Shown here in pieces: positions 7,676 to 16,977 of a DNA stretch of 64,000 bases. A program made the translations under genes and the position numbers. The DNA lies in the NCBI GenBank assembly GCA_013416485.1, contig JACCEO010000008.1, positions 1-64,000 on the forward strand, written 5' to 3'. This DNA comes from Alcaligenaceae bacterium (GTDB taxonomy: Bacteria; Pseudomonadota; Gammaproteobacteria; Burkholderiales; Burkholderiaceae_B). Every line of letters starts with the position of its first letter. Positions within the stretch are counted from its first letter, which is position 1. The notes under the pieces are model-generated. The model did not search any database. It saw only the letters and a list, made by a program, of their open reading frames with translations, and was not told the origin of the DNA.

Positions 7676-8616
7676 TTTGCTGACTCGCTAAAAGCATTTC
7701 TAAGCGCTTGAGCAGGCCGTCCGTCTATGGCGGCAAGACCCACGCCTATCAACGCCATGCCGGAAAAATGCCTAGCATACAAGACTTCCCCAAGTATCAA
7801 GGTACCCAGAAAAATAGCACTTACCGGAACCAAAAAAGTGACCAATGACACGTTAGTCACGCCAGCGCTCGCCAAAATGCGAAAAAAAAGCACATACGCT
7901 AATGCGGTGGAAAGAGCCGCCGCACCTAGCAAAGCTCCAATAACCGCCCAGCTAGGTGTTGGCAGCAACCAAGGCCGGTCAACGATTACGGCAAGTGGCA
8001 AAAGGATAATACTGGATGCAATGACTTGACCAGTAGCTGTGCTCATGGGAGTGATACCCAATGCACGGAACCTGCGGCCATAAATACCTGCAAAAGCATA
8101 AGACACGGCACCGGCAAGGCATAAAAACTGCGCCACTACATTCACACCCAAATCGCGTAAAGCTTCGGTTCCTATCATGACGGCAACACCAATAAAGCCA
8201 ATTAGTACGCCTAGCAACTTACCCTTGGTGATGCGCTCGTCACTGGTTAAGAAATGAGCAAAGATAACGGTAAACAATGGGGTCGCGGCATTAAGAATCG
8301 CAGCAACACCGGAAGCAATATGCTGCTGTCCCCAAACAATTAAGGAAAATGGGATGACATTGTTTAGTAAGCCTAACCCAAAAAACGCTGCCCAGACCTT
8401 TGGATTATGCCGTAACACATCACCCCTCAGCCGCGCAATAACCATCAGTATGATGGCCGCCAAGGCAACACGACTTGCCACAATGGTAAGTACAGGGAGT
8501 TCCTGAACAGCAACACCATTGAAGAAAAACGACCCACCCCAAAGGCATGCCAGGGCAAATAGCATCCCCCATTCCAGCAGGGTCATGGGTCGGTTCTTCG
8601 TAGGCAAGCTTGACAC
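7672..8616 (-). CDS. EamA/DMT-family transporter
   Basis: The 314-residue membrane protein has ten hydrophobic segments arranged as two five-helix EamA repeats. The first repeat opens with LACLWGGSFFFNGVAV and the second with LAGAVSYAFAGIYGR, the usual drug/metabolite transporter signatures. It would export or import a small metabolite across the inner membrane; the substrate is not predictable. The chosen start is GTG at 8614-8616, with a GGAG element eight bases upstream. A later ATG (residue 11) is also possible. Confidence 0.85.
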   Translation of the reverse strand: MSSLPTKNRPMTLLEWGMLFALACLWGGSFFFNGVAVQELPVLTIVASRVALAAIILMVIARLRGDVLRHNPKVWAAFFGLGLLNNVIPFSLIVWGQQHIASGVAAILNAATPLFTVIFAHFLTSDERITKGKLLGVLIGFIGVAVMIGTEALRDLGVNVVAQFLCLAGAVSYAFAGIYGRRFRALGITPMSTATGQVIASSIILLPLAVIVDRPWLLPTPSWAVIGALLGAAALSTALAYVLFFRILASAGVTNVSLVTFLVPVSAIFLGTLILGEVLYARHFSGMALIGVGLAAIDGRPAQALRNAFSESAN

Positions 8617-8667
8617 TATGGTTTCTCCACTTCAGCCGATTAGGCGAATCTGGAGAGCAAGATATCA

Positions 8668-9357
8668 TTAAACATGCTGTTGCATAAAGGCCACTGACCT
8701 TGCTTCAGCTAATGTGGCGGCTTGTTCATCTCTATGCTGGCCACCAGGTCGGGCAAACGCATGATCACATCCCTCATAGACGTGTGTTTCCCATCCCTTA
8801 CGCGATGTTGCATCAGCCTGGATAGTGTGACGCGCAGGCTCAGGAACATAGCTATCCAATTCCGCAATGTGCAGCAAGGTGGGTGCGGCCGACGCTGGGG
8901 TAGCAGGAACCAGTTGCTCCAGGCCAACACCGTAATAGCTAACAGCACATTTGACGCCAGTATCTGCAGCGGCGCGTACCACCAAACGACCACCCCAGCA
9001 GTAACCTAGGCTGGCAATGTTGTTATTTCCGGTTTTGTCGGCTAACCAGGCACGGGCAGCCTCTAAATCACCAACCACCAAGTCTTCGTCTAGGATTTGC
9101 ATCAGTTCTACACCACGTGCAAACTCTTCAGGATTGGTGGGATCCAGTTCCAGACCGGCTTCTTTGCGCCAAAACAAATCAGGGCAAACGACGTTATAGC
9201 CCAAGCTGGCCCAGCGGTCGGCTGCAGCACGCATGGCAGCATTCACCCCAAAAATCTCCTGCACTAAAACGATGCCCGGAGCGTTCGCAGTGGGTGCCTG
9301 AACAAAGTAAGCACTAAACGACTGACCTTCGTTACTGGTAAGCGTGACATTACTCAT
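8668..9357 (-). CDS. Dienelactone hydrolase family protein
   Basis: The 229-residue alpha/beta hydrolase has the full dienelactone hydrolase triad. The nucleophile is Cys120 in GYCWGG, with Asp168 (AELDSYVP) and His199 (GCDHAF). The EIFG segment at 34-37 is also typical. Such enzymes open dienelactones to maleylacetate in chloroaromatic breakdown, but many members act on other esters. No ring-cleavage genes lie beside it. It is probably transcribed alone or with the downstream EamA gene, 51 bases away. Confidence 0.85.
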   Translation of the reverse strand: MSNVTLTSNEGQSFSAYFVQAPTANAPGIVLVQEIFGVNAAMRAAADRWASLGYNVVCPDLFWRKEAGLELDPTNPEEFARGVELMQILDEDLVVGDLEAARAWLADKTGNNNIASLGYCWGGRLVVRAAADTGVKCAVSYYGVGLEQLVPATPASAAPTLLHIAELDSYVPEPARHTIQADATSRKGWETHVYEGCDHAFARPGGQHRDEQAATLAEARSVAFMQQHV

Positions 9358-9483
9358 GTGTTTGATCTCCTTAAGTTAATTACTATTTCATCATGTGGTG
9401 CATATTAACCACATCCGTTACTATTATTTTATAGACACGCGACCAGCACGACGCGCATCACTCATTAAGTACAGGGGAACATC

Positions 9484-10503
9484 ATCAGTAAACCAACCAA
9501 GTCTATCAGTCTGGCTTTACAGGGCGGCGGCTCTCATGGTGCGTTTACCTGGGGGGTGCTAGACAGAATCCTGGAAGACGAACGCCTGACAATTGAAGCA
9601 ATCAGCGGGACTAGCGCAGGCGCCATGAATGCCGTGGCACTAGCCAATGGCCTACACCGGGGCGGACGCGAAGGGGCCCGCCAGGCTTTACAAGACTTTT
9701 GGAAAGCAGCCAGTGAAGGGGCTTGGCTTAGCCTGATCCAACGCACTCCGTGGGACAAACTAACAGGAAACTGGAGCCTGAATAACTCTCCGGGGTATTT
9801 GATGTTGGACCTGCTTAGCCGACTGGCATCGCCCTATGAACTAAATCCGTTCAACATTAATCCACTAAAAGACTTTTTAACCGAACACATAGATTTCGAA
9901 GCCGTACAGAACAATGCCGCTCTTAAGCTGTTCATTCCAGCCACCAATGTACGTACTGGACGAGTACGCGTCTTTACCAACGAAGACCTGTCGCCCGATG
10001 TGGTCATGGCATCAGCGTGCCTGCCTAACTTATTTCCTGCGGTAGAAATCGACGGCGACAGTTATTGGGATGGAGGGTACTCGGGCAACCCCGCTTTACA
10101 CCCGCTTATTTACCGCTGTGCCGGACGCGATATTGTCATCGTACAAATCAACCCTATCTGTGTTCCAGAAATTCCCAGAACAGCTCAGGAAATCCAGGAT
10201 CGTATCAACGAAATCACGTTTAATAGCAGCCTGCTGGCCGAACTACGTGCCATACGGTTTGTTACCAGGCAATTGGTCGAAGGCCATTTACACCCTGAAC
10301 ACTACAAACAAATGTTAATGCACCGCATAGATGGTGATGTCGAGCTAAAAGGCATGGGGGCATCCAGCAAAATGAATGCGGAATGGGAATTCCTGAAAAT
10401 GCTGCACGCCAAAGGCCGTGACGCGGCAAGCCTATGGCTGGACCGCAATTTTGATGACATAGGCGTACGTTCCAGCCTGGACTTAGACAGCATACTTGCC
10501 TAA
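9484..10503 (+). CDS. Patatin-like phospholipase with an apparent ATC start codon
   Basis: The oxyanion-hole motif GGGSHGAF, the nucleophile elbow GTSAG (Ser44) and the DGG catalytic aspartate (Asp196, YWDGGYSG) are all present. This is a complete patatin lipase of 339 residues that would cleave lipid acyl esters. The frame has no ATG, GTG or TTG before GTG 9556, which lies after the essential glycine-rich loop. The preceding in-frame stop is at 9466. Homologues begin M-S-K-P-x-K-S-I; here the same position is ATC at 9484, six bases after an AGGGG ribosome site. ATC initiation, a start-codon mutation or a sequencing error are the options. The downstream GTG would give a protein lacking its oxyanion loop. 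Confidence 0.75.
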   Translation: MSKPTKSISLALQGGGSHGAFTWGVLDRILEDERLTIEAISGTSAGAMNAVALANGLHRGGREGARQALQDFWKAASEGAWLSLIQRTPWDKLTGNWSLNNSPGYLMLDLLSRLASPYELNPFNINPLKDFLTEHIDFEAVQNNAALKLFIPATNVRTGRVRVFTNEDLSPDVVMASACLPNLFPAVEIDGDSYWDGGYSGNPALHPLIYRCAGRDIVIVQINPICVPEIPRTAQEIQDRINEITFNSSLLAELRAIRFVTRQLVEGHLHPEHYKQMLMHRIDGDVELKGMGASSKMNAEWEFLKMLHAKGRDAASLWLDRNFDDIGVRSSLDLDSILA

Positions 10504-10504
10504 G

Positions 10505-11464
10505 CTATTCCCGATAAATAGCCACCAGGGCAGCCTGGCCTACCACCACGCTGCCCCGGTACATGCCTTCAGTATTAAACGGCATGGTAATGTTTCCGTG
10601 CTTATCAACAGCAATTAGGCCACCAGCGCCATCCAAAGGGGGAAGCTTTTCATAGACCACCTTGTGTGCTGCGTGTTCCAGACTGACACCGGTGTACTCC
10701 ATCATGGCTGCAACGTCATACGCTGCCACCGCGCGTATAAAGGCTTCACCTTTGCCTGTAGTAGACACAGCACAACTGGCATTATTTGCGTAGCAACCTG
10801 CACCTATGATGGGGCTGTCCCCTACCCGACCTGGCCATTTATTTGTCATTCCACCCGTCGATGTCGCTGCCGCTAAATTCCCATGCGCGTCCAAGGCCAC
10901 AGCACCGACAGTACCCATCTTCTTACTTTCATCCAATGGGGGCTGGTCAACCACGCCGTCATGATCTAAAACGATGGAATCAACACCTGTTTCCTGGGCC
11001 TTGATCAGCTGAGCATGGCGATCGGGAGTGGAAAAGAAGCTAGAATCTACGATCTCTAGACCTTGCTCACGGGCAAACGCATCAGCGTTATCACCAGCAA
11101 AAAACACATGGGGACTGTGCTCCATGACGGCGCGAGCGGCCCGCACTGGATTACGTATAGTGCGCACATTGGCTACCGCACCACAGGCCAAAGTACTACC
11201 GTCCATAATGGACGCATCCAGCTCATGCGTGGCATCGCGGGTAAACACGGCACCGTGGCCAGCATTAAACAAGGGACATTCTTCAAGTAAACGTACGGCT
11301 TCGGTAACCGCATCCAGTGCCGATCCACCATTGGCCAGTATACGTTCACCGCCAGCCAATATGCTGCGCAAGGCGTCTTCGTACGCCAATTTTACGGCAG
11401 GGATAATTTGTGCACGGGTAATGGCGCCAGCGCCGCCATGTATGGCCAGTACAGGTTTAATCAT
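10505..11464 (-). CDS. iaaA: Isoaspartyl peptidase/type III L-asparaginase
   Basis: The 319-residue Ntn-hydrolase precursor starts with AIHGGAGAI. It carries the autoprocessing site before the catalytic threonine (GTVGAVA, Thr185 with this start), followed by STGGMTNKWPGRVGDSP. It cleaves itself into alpha and beta subunits and hydrolyses beta-aspartyl dipeptides and asparagine. I chose the ATG at 11462-11464, because the family begins a few residues before the HGGAG motif. A GTG ten codons upstream is less likely. The stop lies one base from the stop of the convergent patatin gene. Confidence 0.9.
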   Translation of the reverse strand: MIKPVLAIHGGAGAITRAQIIPAVKLAYEDALRSILAGGERILANGGSALDAVTEAVRLLEECPLFNAGHGAVFTRDATHELDASIMDGSTLACGAVANVRTIRNPVRAARAVMEHSPHVFFAGDNADAFAREQGLEIVDSSFFSTPDRHAQLIKAQETGVDSIVLDHDGVVDQPPLDESKKMGTVGAVALDAHGNLAAATSTGGMTNKWPGRVGDSPIIGAGCYANNASCAVSTTGKGEAFIRAVAAYDVAAMMEYTGVSLEHAAHKVVYEKLPPLDGAGGLIAVDKHGNITMPFNTEGMYRGSVVVGQAALVAIYRE

Positions 11465-11641
11465 GGTGTGGGTTTCCAATTTCAAGGGAATCACTACTAT
11501 AAGTTCAGTTCTATAAGCAGGGAGTGCCTGAACTTTACCAAAAGACTGATAAATACTTGCGCTAAGATATCGAATCCAGTGAACGATATGCTTACTGTCG
11601 TGTCAGATATCCTTATCTCTTCTTACTCGTAAGGTCGCCCC

Positions 11642-12343
11642 ATGTCTATACAGCAACTGCTGCAGCAAGTATTACAGTCAGGTCAAAGCTTAATCAAAGA
11701 TGCCGGCTCCCAAGCCAATCAAGCCACACCAGGTGTGTCTAGCAAGCTAGGTGGGTTCGGCGGCGGCGCATTGGCTGGTGGGGCCTTGGGCCTATTACTA
11801 GGCAATAAAAAATTCCGCAAAATGGGTGGGAAATTTGCCACGTATGGCGGTGCAGCCGCCCTTGGGGCCCTAGCCCTGAAGACATACCAGGACTGGCAAC
11901 AAAACTCTGCCCAAACAGCAAGCACTGCAGCCCCCGCACCGACACCCGCCTTTACGACAACACCTGCGCCTGCCCTGACGGATAGCACACTGGAAGCGCA
12001 TAGTCGGGTCATACTGTCAGCCATGATCTCGGCGGCCAAAGCCGATGGCCACATCGGTCAAGAAGAACAACAGTTATTGGATACGGAAATAGCCAAACTG
12101 ACTAGCCATCTCGCTGATCAACAATGGTTCGAAGCCGAGTTAGCCAAACCAGCCGACCCTGCGGTTACTGCGGCACTGGCTAACACCCCCGAGCAAGCGG
12201 CCGAAGTGTATCTGGCCAGCCTGCTGGTTATTGATGAGCAAAGCTATATGGAGCGCGCCTATCTAGACGAACTGGCTCGCCGCCTGCCGCTGCCAGAAGG
12301 TTTAAAAGCCGAACTGGAAGCCAAAGTACGCAGTTTGGCCTGA
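11642..12343 (+). CDS. DUF533/YebE-like TerB-family inner membrane protein
   Basis: The 233-residue protein has a glycine-rich N-terminal membrane region (about 36-85, GGFGGGALAGGALGLLLGNKKFRKMGGK) typical of YebE. An alanine/proline-threonine linker (about 95-115) precedes a TerB-like alpha-helical domain (about 118-230) starting VILSAMISAAKADGHI. Function is unknown; YebE is linked to envelope stress in other bacteria. The stop directly abuts the convergent nudC stop. It has its own leader region of 177 bases, shared divergently with iaaA. Confidence 0.85.
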   Translation: MSIQQLLQQVLQSGQSLIKDAGSQANQATPGVSSKLGGFGGGALAGGALGLLLGNKKFRKMGGKFATYGGAAALGALALKTYQDWQQNSAQTASTAAPAPTPAFTTTPAPALTDSTLEAHSRVILSAMISAAKADGHIGQEEQQLLDTEIAKLTSHLADQQWFEAELAKPADPAVTAALANTPEQAAEVYLASLLVIDEQSYMERAYLDELARRLPLPEGLKAELEAKVRSLA

Positions 12344-13147
12344 CTAAGCGCCCTTGGCGGCACTGGATGGCAAGTTCGCCCTAACCAGGCGACCGGCGAT
12401 GGACTCTACCATAGGAATTTCTGGTAGTACGTCGCCGGGTCCAAACCAGCCCGCATCGGCAATTTCGTCTTCTTGTATACGAAGTTCGCCACCTGCATAT
12501 TCCGCCGTATAAGCAATCATCAACGAATGTGGAAAAGGCCAAGACTGGCTACCAAAATAACGTAGGTCTTGGACTTGCAGTCCCACTTCTTCAAGCACCT
12601 CGCGGTGTATCGCTTCCTCGATGCTTTCACCCGCCTCAACAAAACCCGCCAAGGCAGTGTAACGGGCAGTAGCGTAGTTCGAATGACGCGCTAGCAGAAT
12701 GTGATCACCCCGCTTAATTAGCACCATCATGGCAGGTGATATACGCGGATAAGCGGAAAAACCGCAACTCGGGCAGTGGAAACACAGTTCTGTGTCTGAC
12801 TTACGCATGGGCGTTGCACACACACCGCAATAACGGTGAGTACGCACCCATTCAGACACTTGAAATGCCCGACTGGCTAAGGCGCCGTCTTCACCCAGCT
12901 CAGCTAAAACAGCCCGTAGTTTCTGGAAAGCATAGCCAACTGGTGCCTCAGTGTTGCGAGCGACATGGCTGGCATAATGATCGCTGCCCGTAAATGGGAA
13001 GACAGGCTGCAGTGTCTGAGCATCTAAACCTATGTCAGCGCAAACGGCGGCATCAGGAAAGCTCAAGTTGGATTCGGATAAAAGAAGCTCGTCGCCTCGG
13101 AAAATAAAATTCACGTTGTCTCCCTGTTGATCTATGTGAAGCAACAT
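12344..13147 (-). CDS. nudC: NAD(+) diphosphatase NudC
   Basis: The 267-residue protein has a zinc ribbon (Cys107, Cys110, Cys125, Cys128), the Nudix box GFVEAGESIEEAIHREVLEEVG at 168-189, and the SQ.WPFP.S signature at 200-208 that separates NudC from other Nudix enzymes. It hydrolyses NADH/NAD+ to NMNH/NMN and AMP, and NudC also removes NAD caps from RNA. The ATG is only 20 bases past the stop of the helicase-PLD gene on the same strand, with no promoter-like sequence in the gap, so the two are probably co-transcribed. The third position of the second signature is Ser rather than Pro (SQSWPF). Confidence 0.93.
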   Translation of the reverse strand: MLLHIDQQGDNVNFIFRGDELLLSESNLSFPDAAVCADIGLDAQTLQPVFPFTGSDHYASHVARNTEAPVGYAFQKLRAVLAELGEDGALASRAFQVSEWVRTHRYCGVCATPMRKSDTELCFHCPSCGFSAYPRISPAMMVLIKRGDHILLARHSNYATARYTALAGFVEAGESIEEAIHREVLEEVGLQVQDLRYFGSQSWPFPHSLMIAYTAEYAGGELRIQEDEIADAGWFGPGDVLPEIPMVESIAGRLVRANLPSSAAKGA

Positions 13148-13167
13148 ACTCCCGTCAACACCTTGAG

Positions 13168-16100
13168 TTACTTGTCGTGTAACGGGTGCAAGCGACTGGC
13201 TAAGCTGCGTTTATTGACTTCGATTTCATCCACAACATCAGGGCCTTGGTAAGCCATAGAACGTTCGTCACGCACATAGTTACCAGCCCGGCTCGCACTG
13301 AACCAATTAAACGAGCCTATACATAACAAACTACTGTCTGCCATCACAATTTTGCTATGCACTTTGTTGACCAGTTTGGTACTTACCCCCACTTCGCTTA
13401 AGGCCTGGACTACGGTTTTAAGCTCATTAAGACGGGTGCTAAACGCATCGGGGTGTGTATGATTACCTGAGGTATTCAGTTCTTTATCGGTATACACATT
13501 GACAGAGACACCACGCTGCACAGCCTCTATCATGGCACCCCAAGCACCAATGTCTTTAATACGATCAAGAAGTATCCAAGGAGTCACTATGTGAACTTCC
13601 CGGCGCGCTTGCGACAAAACATCCAGCAAAAAGGCGTCGTGCTGGGCGTATCCATGCAAATGGGACAAACCTGTGCGTGCCGTCTGTAAATCGGCACGCG
13701 GCGGCAGTTCAAACTGAAGCTCATTACTAGGATCTTGCATCAGGTAATTCGCCAGCAAACCTCGTGGCTGGGTTACGGCCACAGTGGCAAAAACATCCAT
13801 ATCGGCAAACACCAGGAAACTGTCTTTGGCACGTGAAACCGCCACGTTCAACATACTGCTGCGACTATCAATAAAACCACCATCAGCGTGTTTGGAGTAG
13901 ACGGCTGAAAAAATCACCATAGGTCGTTCTGCACCTTGCAAGGAATGCACTGTACCAACCGTAATTTGCTTATCTCCTTTGCCTGCCGCCACGCCATGCT
14001 CAGCACATGCTTGAATAATTTCTCGGGTTTGGGCACTGAATGGGGTCACAACACCGATAATTTCCGAGATATCCATGTTGCCGTAGCGTGACTCCAGCTC
14101 TGTTCTATGGGCCACTATCCACTGGGCAATCACCTGAGCTTCAAGGGGATTATGACGGCTGCCGCCACTAGGTTGCTGGCAGATGCCATCAATATGCAAA
14201 TAGCCCAAGGCAGGCAGCCCACCGTCCGGTTTGCTTCCCCGTTTGGGCTGCAATTTACCGTGATAACACAAGTCGTTGCAGTACTCTATGATGGCATCGT
14301 AGCAACGGCGATGTTCGTAAAGATACATGCCACGTTCAAGGTCAGAGTCGTAGTGATAACGACTGGCTTGTTGGGCAATACGCATCACGCTGCCAGATGC
14401 GGCACTTTTCCCGCCAGCACATATCGCCTCGTAAACCGCGTCGGGCCTATCACCTTGCAATAATCCAGCACTGGCCATATTCCCAATATCCACAGTCATT
14501 GGTATGGACCAAATCGGCTCAATTTGTAAGGTATCACCGATGACCAGTGCCTGTTTGGCCAGCGCAAAAGCCGCTCCTGCCACCTCGGGTAACACTTGCC
14601 CTGCTTCATCAACTATCAGCAAGTCGATCAAGCCATACATGTAGTCGTCCTGAAAGCCTGTGCCATTGTGCCGACTTCCTTTCAAAGCGCTGGGCAACAT
14701 ATAGAACGTAGACACTATGCAAGGGGTCAGTTTCATCCAGCGAAACCACCTGGACTCATGGGCCTTACGCCCGTTTCGACCTCGACTTTTTTGAATCTCC
14801 GCCAAGCTTTCTTGTAATTCCAGCAACCAGCGTCCTTCCCAGTAATGCGTAGTCAACAAGAAAATCGGGAAACGTATCTGTGTATCGGCCAGGACATCAC
14901 AATCCGTTAAGCCCATGTCCTGAGCCCGCATACCGTCAGGCAATTCCAGTACAGACTGAGCCTCTACCCAATCGGCCATGCTGCGCTGTACCTGAGCGAT
15001 CAGTTGTTCTGCCTGTACCACATTGTTCTGCTGAACCTGCACGGCTTGTTTCGCATTCGCTAACAGCTGCGTTAATGCCGCTTCAATTTCACCCACAGAC
15101 CCTGCGCTATTAATAATGCTGTGCTCTTGTTCATTCAGCGACACCCCTTGCCCAAGCACATGCAAACGTGCCAGACGCAAACGCTTAGCTGCCACAGGAG
15201 GCAACCAGGAAAACAAACCGTAAAGAATGGACTCCTGGGCCAAATACGTTTCAAAAGACAGCATGCTGTGCTGACGGCGCTCCAGTTCCAGGGTCATACG
15301 CTTAGCTGCAGTGCGGTATGTCATCAATACCGCTTGCGGGTCTTGTCCCAGCACCTTGCTGGCTGCTGTTTTTACGCGACTCAGCGCTTGCCAACATGAC
15401 GCCATCAGCTCAAGCGCCTTCGCCTTACTGATGATTAAATCCTGCAACTGCTTTACCACCAACTCCAAGGTCAAGTTGGCCTGATCTGGAAACGCTAATT
15501 TTGCTTTTGACAAAAACGTCGTCGTAGCCAAATCCATATAGTCTGTGGACTCTTTACCTTCCAAGAAACTGCGAGTCTGATAGATTAGACCCAGTTCTTT
15601 TTCCTTACCTTTCGAAGGAAAGTACGCCCCGAAGCTGCTAATGTCAGGTAACCAACGACCAGAAAATACGCCTGCCCCTGCTGAAAAATCCTTACCGAAG
15701 GCATCAATAATATTCGTCACTGCCTGATTGTTCGTAGAACTCGCAACAATCACCGGTGGTTCACCCCCTGCTATCGCCGCTTTAGCCCACAAAGTGGCGA
15801 CCACAGACAACAGCAAGGTCGTTTTACCCGTACCTGGTGGTCCATTCACCCCCAGAATATCCCCATCCACACCGCATAACAAATGACTTAAAGCATCACG
15901 TTGGGCAGGTGCCAAGGCATGTTTTTCGTTCGAATGCCCCAAACGTTCGGAAAAACCCGCATTGTGGCTTAAGTTGGGTTCAAGTGCTGGTGATTCCAAT
16001 GCAGAGAAACGTTCAAATAAAGGCACATCAGGACGATTACGACGCATATGGTCATAAAGCGGCACAATATGACGGCTAGCACCTTGAACTATCTGCTCTT

Positions 16101-16704
16101 TATACAGATACCAATGCTCGGTAAGCACATACTGATCTTGCTGCACAGGCCAGCCCTGGCCTACTGCCTGGAACACCTTGCTGCAGTAATCCAGATACTC
16201 ATCCCATTGTTTAGCGTAGTCCGCCTCACTCACAGGGGCATCATCGGTGGGTGGGGTATTTTGCGGGTGAGTATTGGCAGTTAGAAAGGTATCCAGGTCT
16301 TCGACGCTACCTATGGCAAACGCACCATCCGTTAGCGGATCCAGGATATCTCTGGGGACCATTGTTTTTGAACATGAGAAAAGCTGACCATGCCGATTCA
16401 ATAGAGCCAAACTTACCACTGGGGTAACAAATTCTGGCTTATCCTTGTCTGGTGCTTGACCATGCTCTAAGGTCGCTTGATATACCCAAGGCCTAAGTGT
16501 GACTTCAACAGTCTGAACATCATCTGATTCACCCAGGAAAAATGTATCTACATCGCTTTTCTCCAGGACGCCCTGTTTAAGGGAGCTGGCTGGTAATGCA
16601 ATCAGTTTGTCAATATCAGTTCGCCTTAAGCCCCCTTTGCCACTTTCGGCATCCGCCAAGGAGTTTCGCCAATACGACGCCAACCTCAATGCATTCTCGT
16701 TCAT
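13168..16704 (-). CDS. SF1 helicase fused to phospholipase-D nuclease domain, type II Mokosh-like
   Basis: This 1178-residue protein combines an Upf1/Dna2-type SF1 helicase with a nuclease domain. Seen are Walker A GVNGPPGTGKTT (285-296), DEAG Walker B (699-702), motif III GDTLQIEP, a long coiled insertion between them (about 410-640), motif V region TVGTVHSLQGAE and motif VI VAVSRAKD. The C-terminal PLD segment (about 1010-1150) has one HxK(x)4D motif (His1116, Lys1118, Asp1123) followed by GSFN, so catalysis would need a dimer. Helicase plus PLD in one chain is the architecture of MkoC in type II Mokosh anti-phage defence. The family assignment is from architecture, not alignment. An AT-rich 273-bp region lies upstream, and nudC follows within 20 bases. 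Confidence 0.8.
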   Translation of the reverse strand: MNENALRLASYWRNSLADAESGKGGLRRTDIDKLIALPASSLKQGVLEKSDVDTFFLGESDDVQTVEVTLRPWVYQATLEHGQAPDKDKPEFVTPVVSLALLNRHGQLFSCSKTMVPRDILDPLTDGAFAIGSVEDLDTFLTANTHPQNTPPTDDAPVSEADYAKQWDEYLDYCSKVFQAVGQGWPVQQDQYVLTEHWYLYKEQIVQGASRHIVPLYDHMRRNRPDVPLFERFSALESPALEPNLSHNAGFSERLGHSNEKHALAPAQRDALSHLLCGVDGDILGVNGPPGTGKTTLLLSVVATLWAKAAIAGGEPPVIVASSTNNQAVTNIIDAFGKDFSAGAGVFSGRWLPDISSFGAYFPSKGKEKELGLIYQTRSFLEGKESTDYMDLATTTFLSKAKLAFPDQANLTLELVVKQLQDLIISKAKALELMASCWQALSRVKTAASKVLGQDPQAVLMTYRTAAKRMTLELERRQHSMLSFETYLAQESILYGLFSWLPPVAAKRLRLARLHVLGQGVSLNEQEHSIINSAGSVGEIEAALTQLLANAKQAVQVQQNNVVQAEQLIAQVQRSMADWVEAQSVLELPDGMRAQDMGLTDCDVLADTQIRFPIFLLTTHYWEGRWLLELQESLAEIQKSRGRNGRKAHESRWFRWMKLTPCIVSTFYMLPSALKGSRHNGTGFQDDYMYGLIDLLIVDEAGQVLPEVAGAAFALAKQALVIGDTLQIEPIWSIPMTVDIGNMASAGLLQGDRPDAVYEAICAGGKSAASGSVMRIAQQASRYHYDSDLERGMYLYEHRRCYDAIIEYCNDLCYHGKLQPKRGSKPDGGLPALGYLHIDGICQQPSGGSRHNPLEAQVIAQWIVAHRTELESRYGNMDISEIIGVVTPFSAQTREIIQACAEHGVAAGKGDKQITVGTVHSLQGAERPMVIFSAVYSKHADGGFIDSRSSMLNVAVSRAKDSFLVFADMDVFATVAVTQPRGLLANYLMQDPSNELQFELPPRADLQTARTGLSHLHGYAQHDAFLLDVLSQARREVHIVTPWILLDRIKDIGAWGAMIEAVQRGVSVNVYTDKELNTSGNHTHPDAFSTRLNELKTVVQALSEVGVSTKLVNKVHSKIVMADSSLLCIGSFNWFSASRAGNYVRDERSMAYQGPDVVDEIEVNKRSLASRLHPLHDK

Positions 16705-16860
16705 TTCTTGCTTCTTTTACTTGATTCTCTAACTACCAAGACAGGACAAATAGCCATGCCACACGCTTCGTCAATAACAAAGACAGACCGAGATGATAAC
16801 GAATGCTTAACTTACACTTTGATAAACATCCTAAATATATGAATCTAACCAGTTTTATGT

Positions 16861-16888
16861 TTTACATTATTGATATGCGCTGTATAGC
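16861..16888 (+). promoter_or_regulatory. Candidate sigma-70 promoter for the hdeD-like gene
   Basis: TTTACA and TATAGC hexamers are separated by 16 bases, about 90 bases before the hdeD-like start in an otherwise AT-rich intergenic region. A small inverted repeat (GCGC...GCGC) overlaps the -10 side. Position and sequence support it; strength is unknown. Confidence 0.4.
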
Positions 16889-16977
16889 TAGCGCACACAA
16901 CGATATGTAGACGGTGATGTATAGTGAAGTGATAAAACTTGAAACAAATTAGCAGTTAATCTAAAGGAACTCACCAA

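Noticed and set aside
10302-10493. 63-codon minus-strand frame at the end of the patatin gene
   Set aside because: Shadow of the patatin C-terminus with no ribosome site or domain.
11028-11516. 162-codon plus-strand frame opposite iaaA
   Set aside because: Shadow of the isoaspartyl peptidase gene; low-complexity Ala/Ser/Pro sequence.
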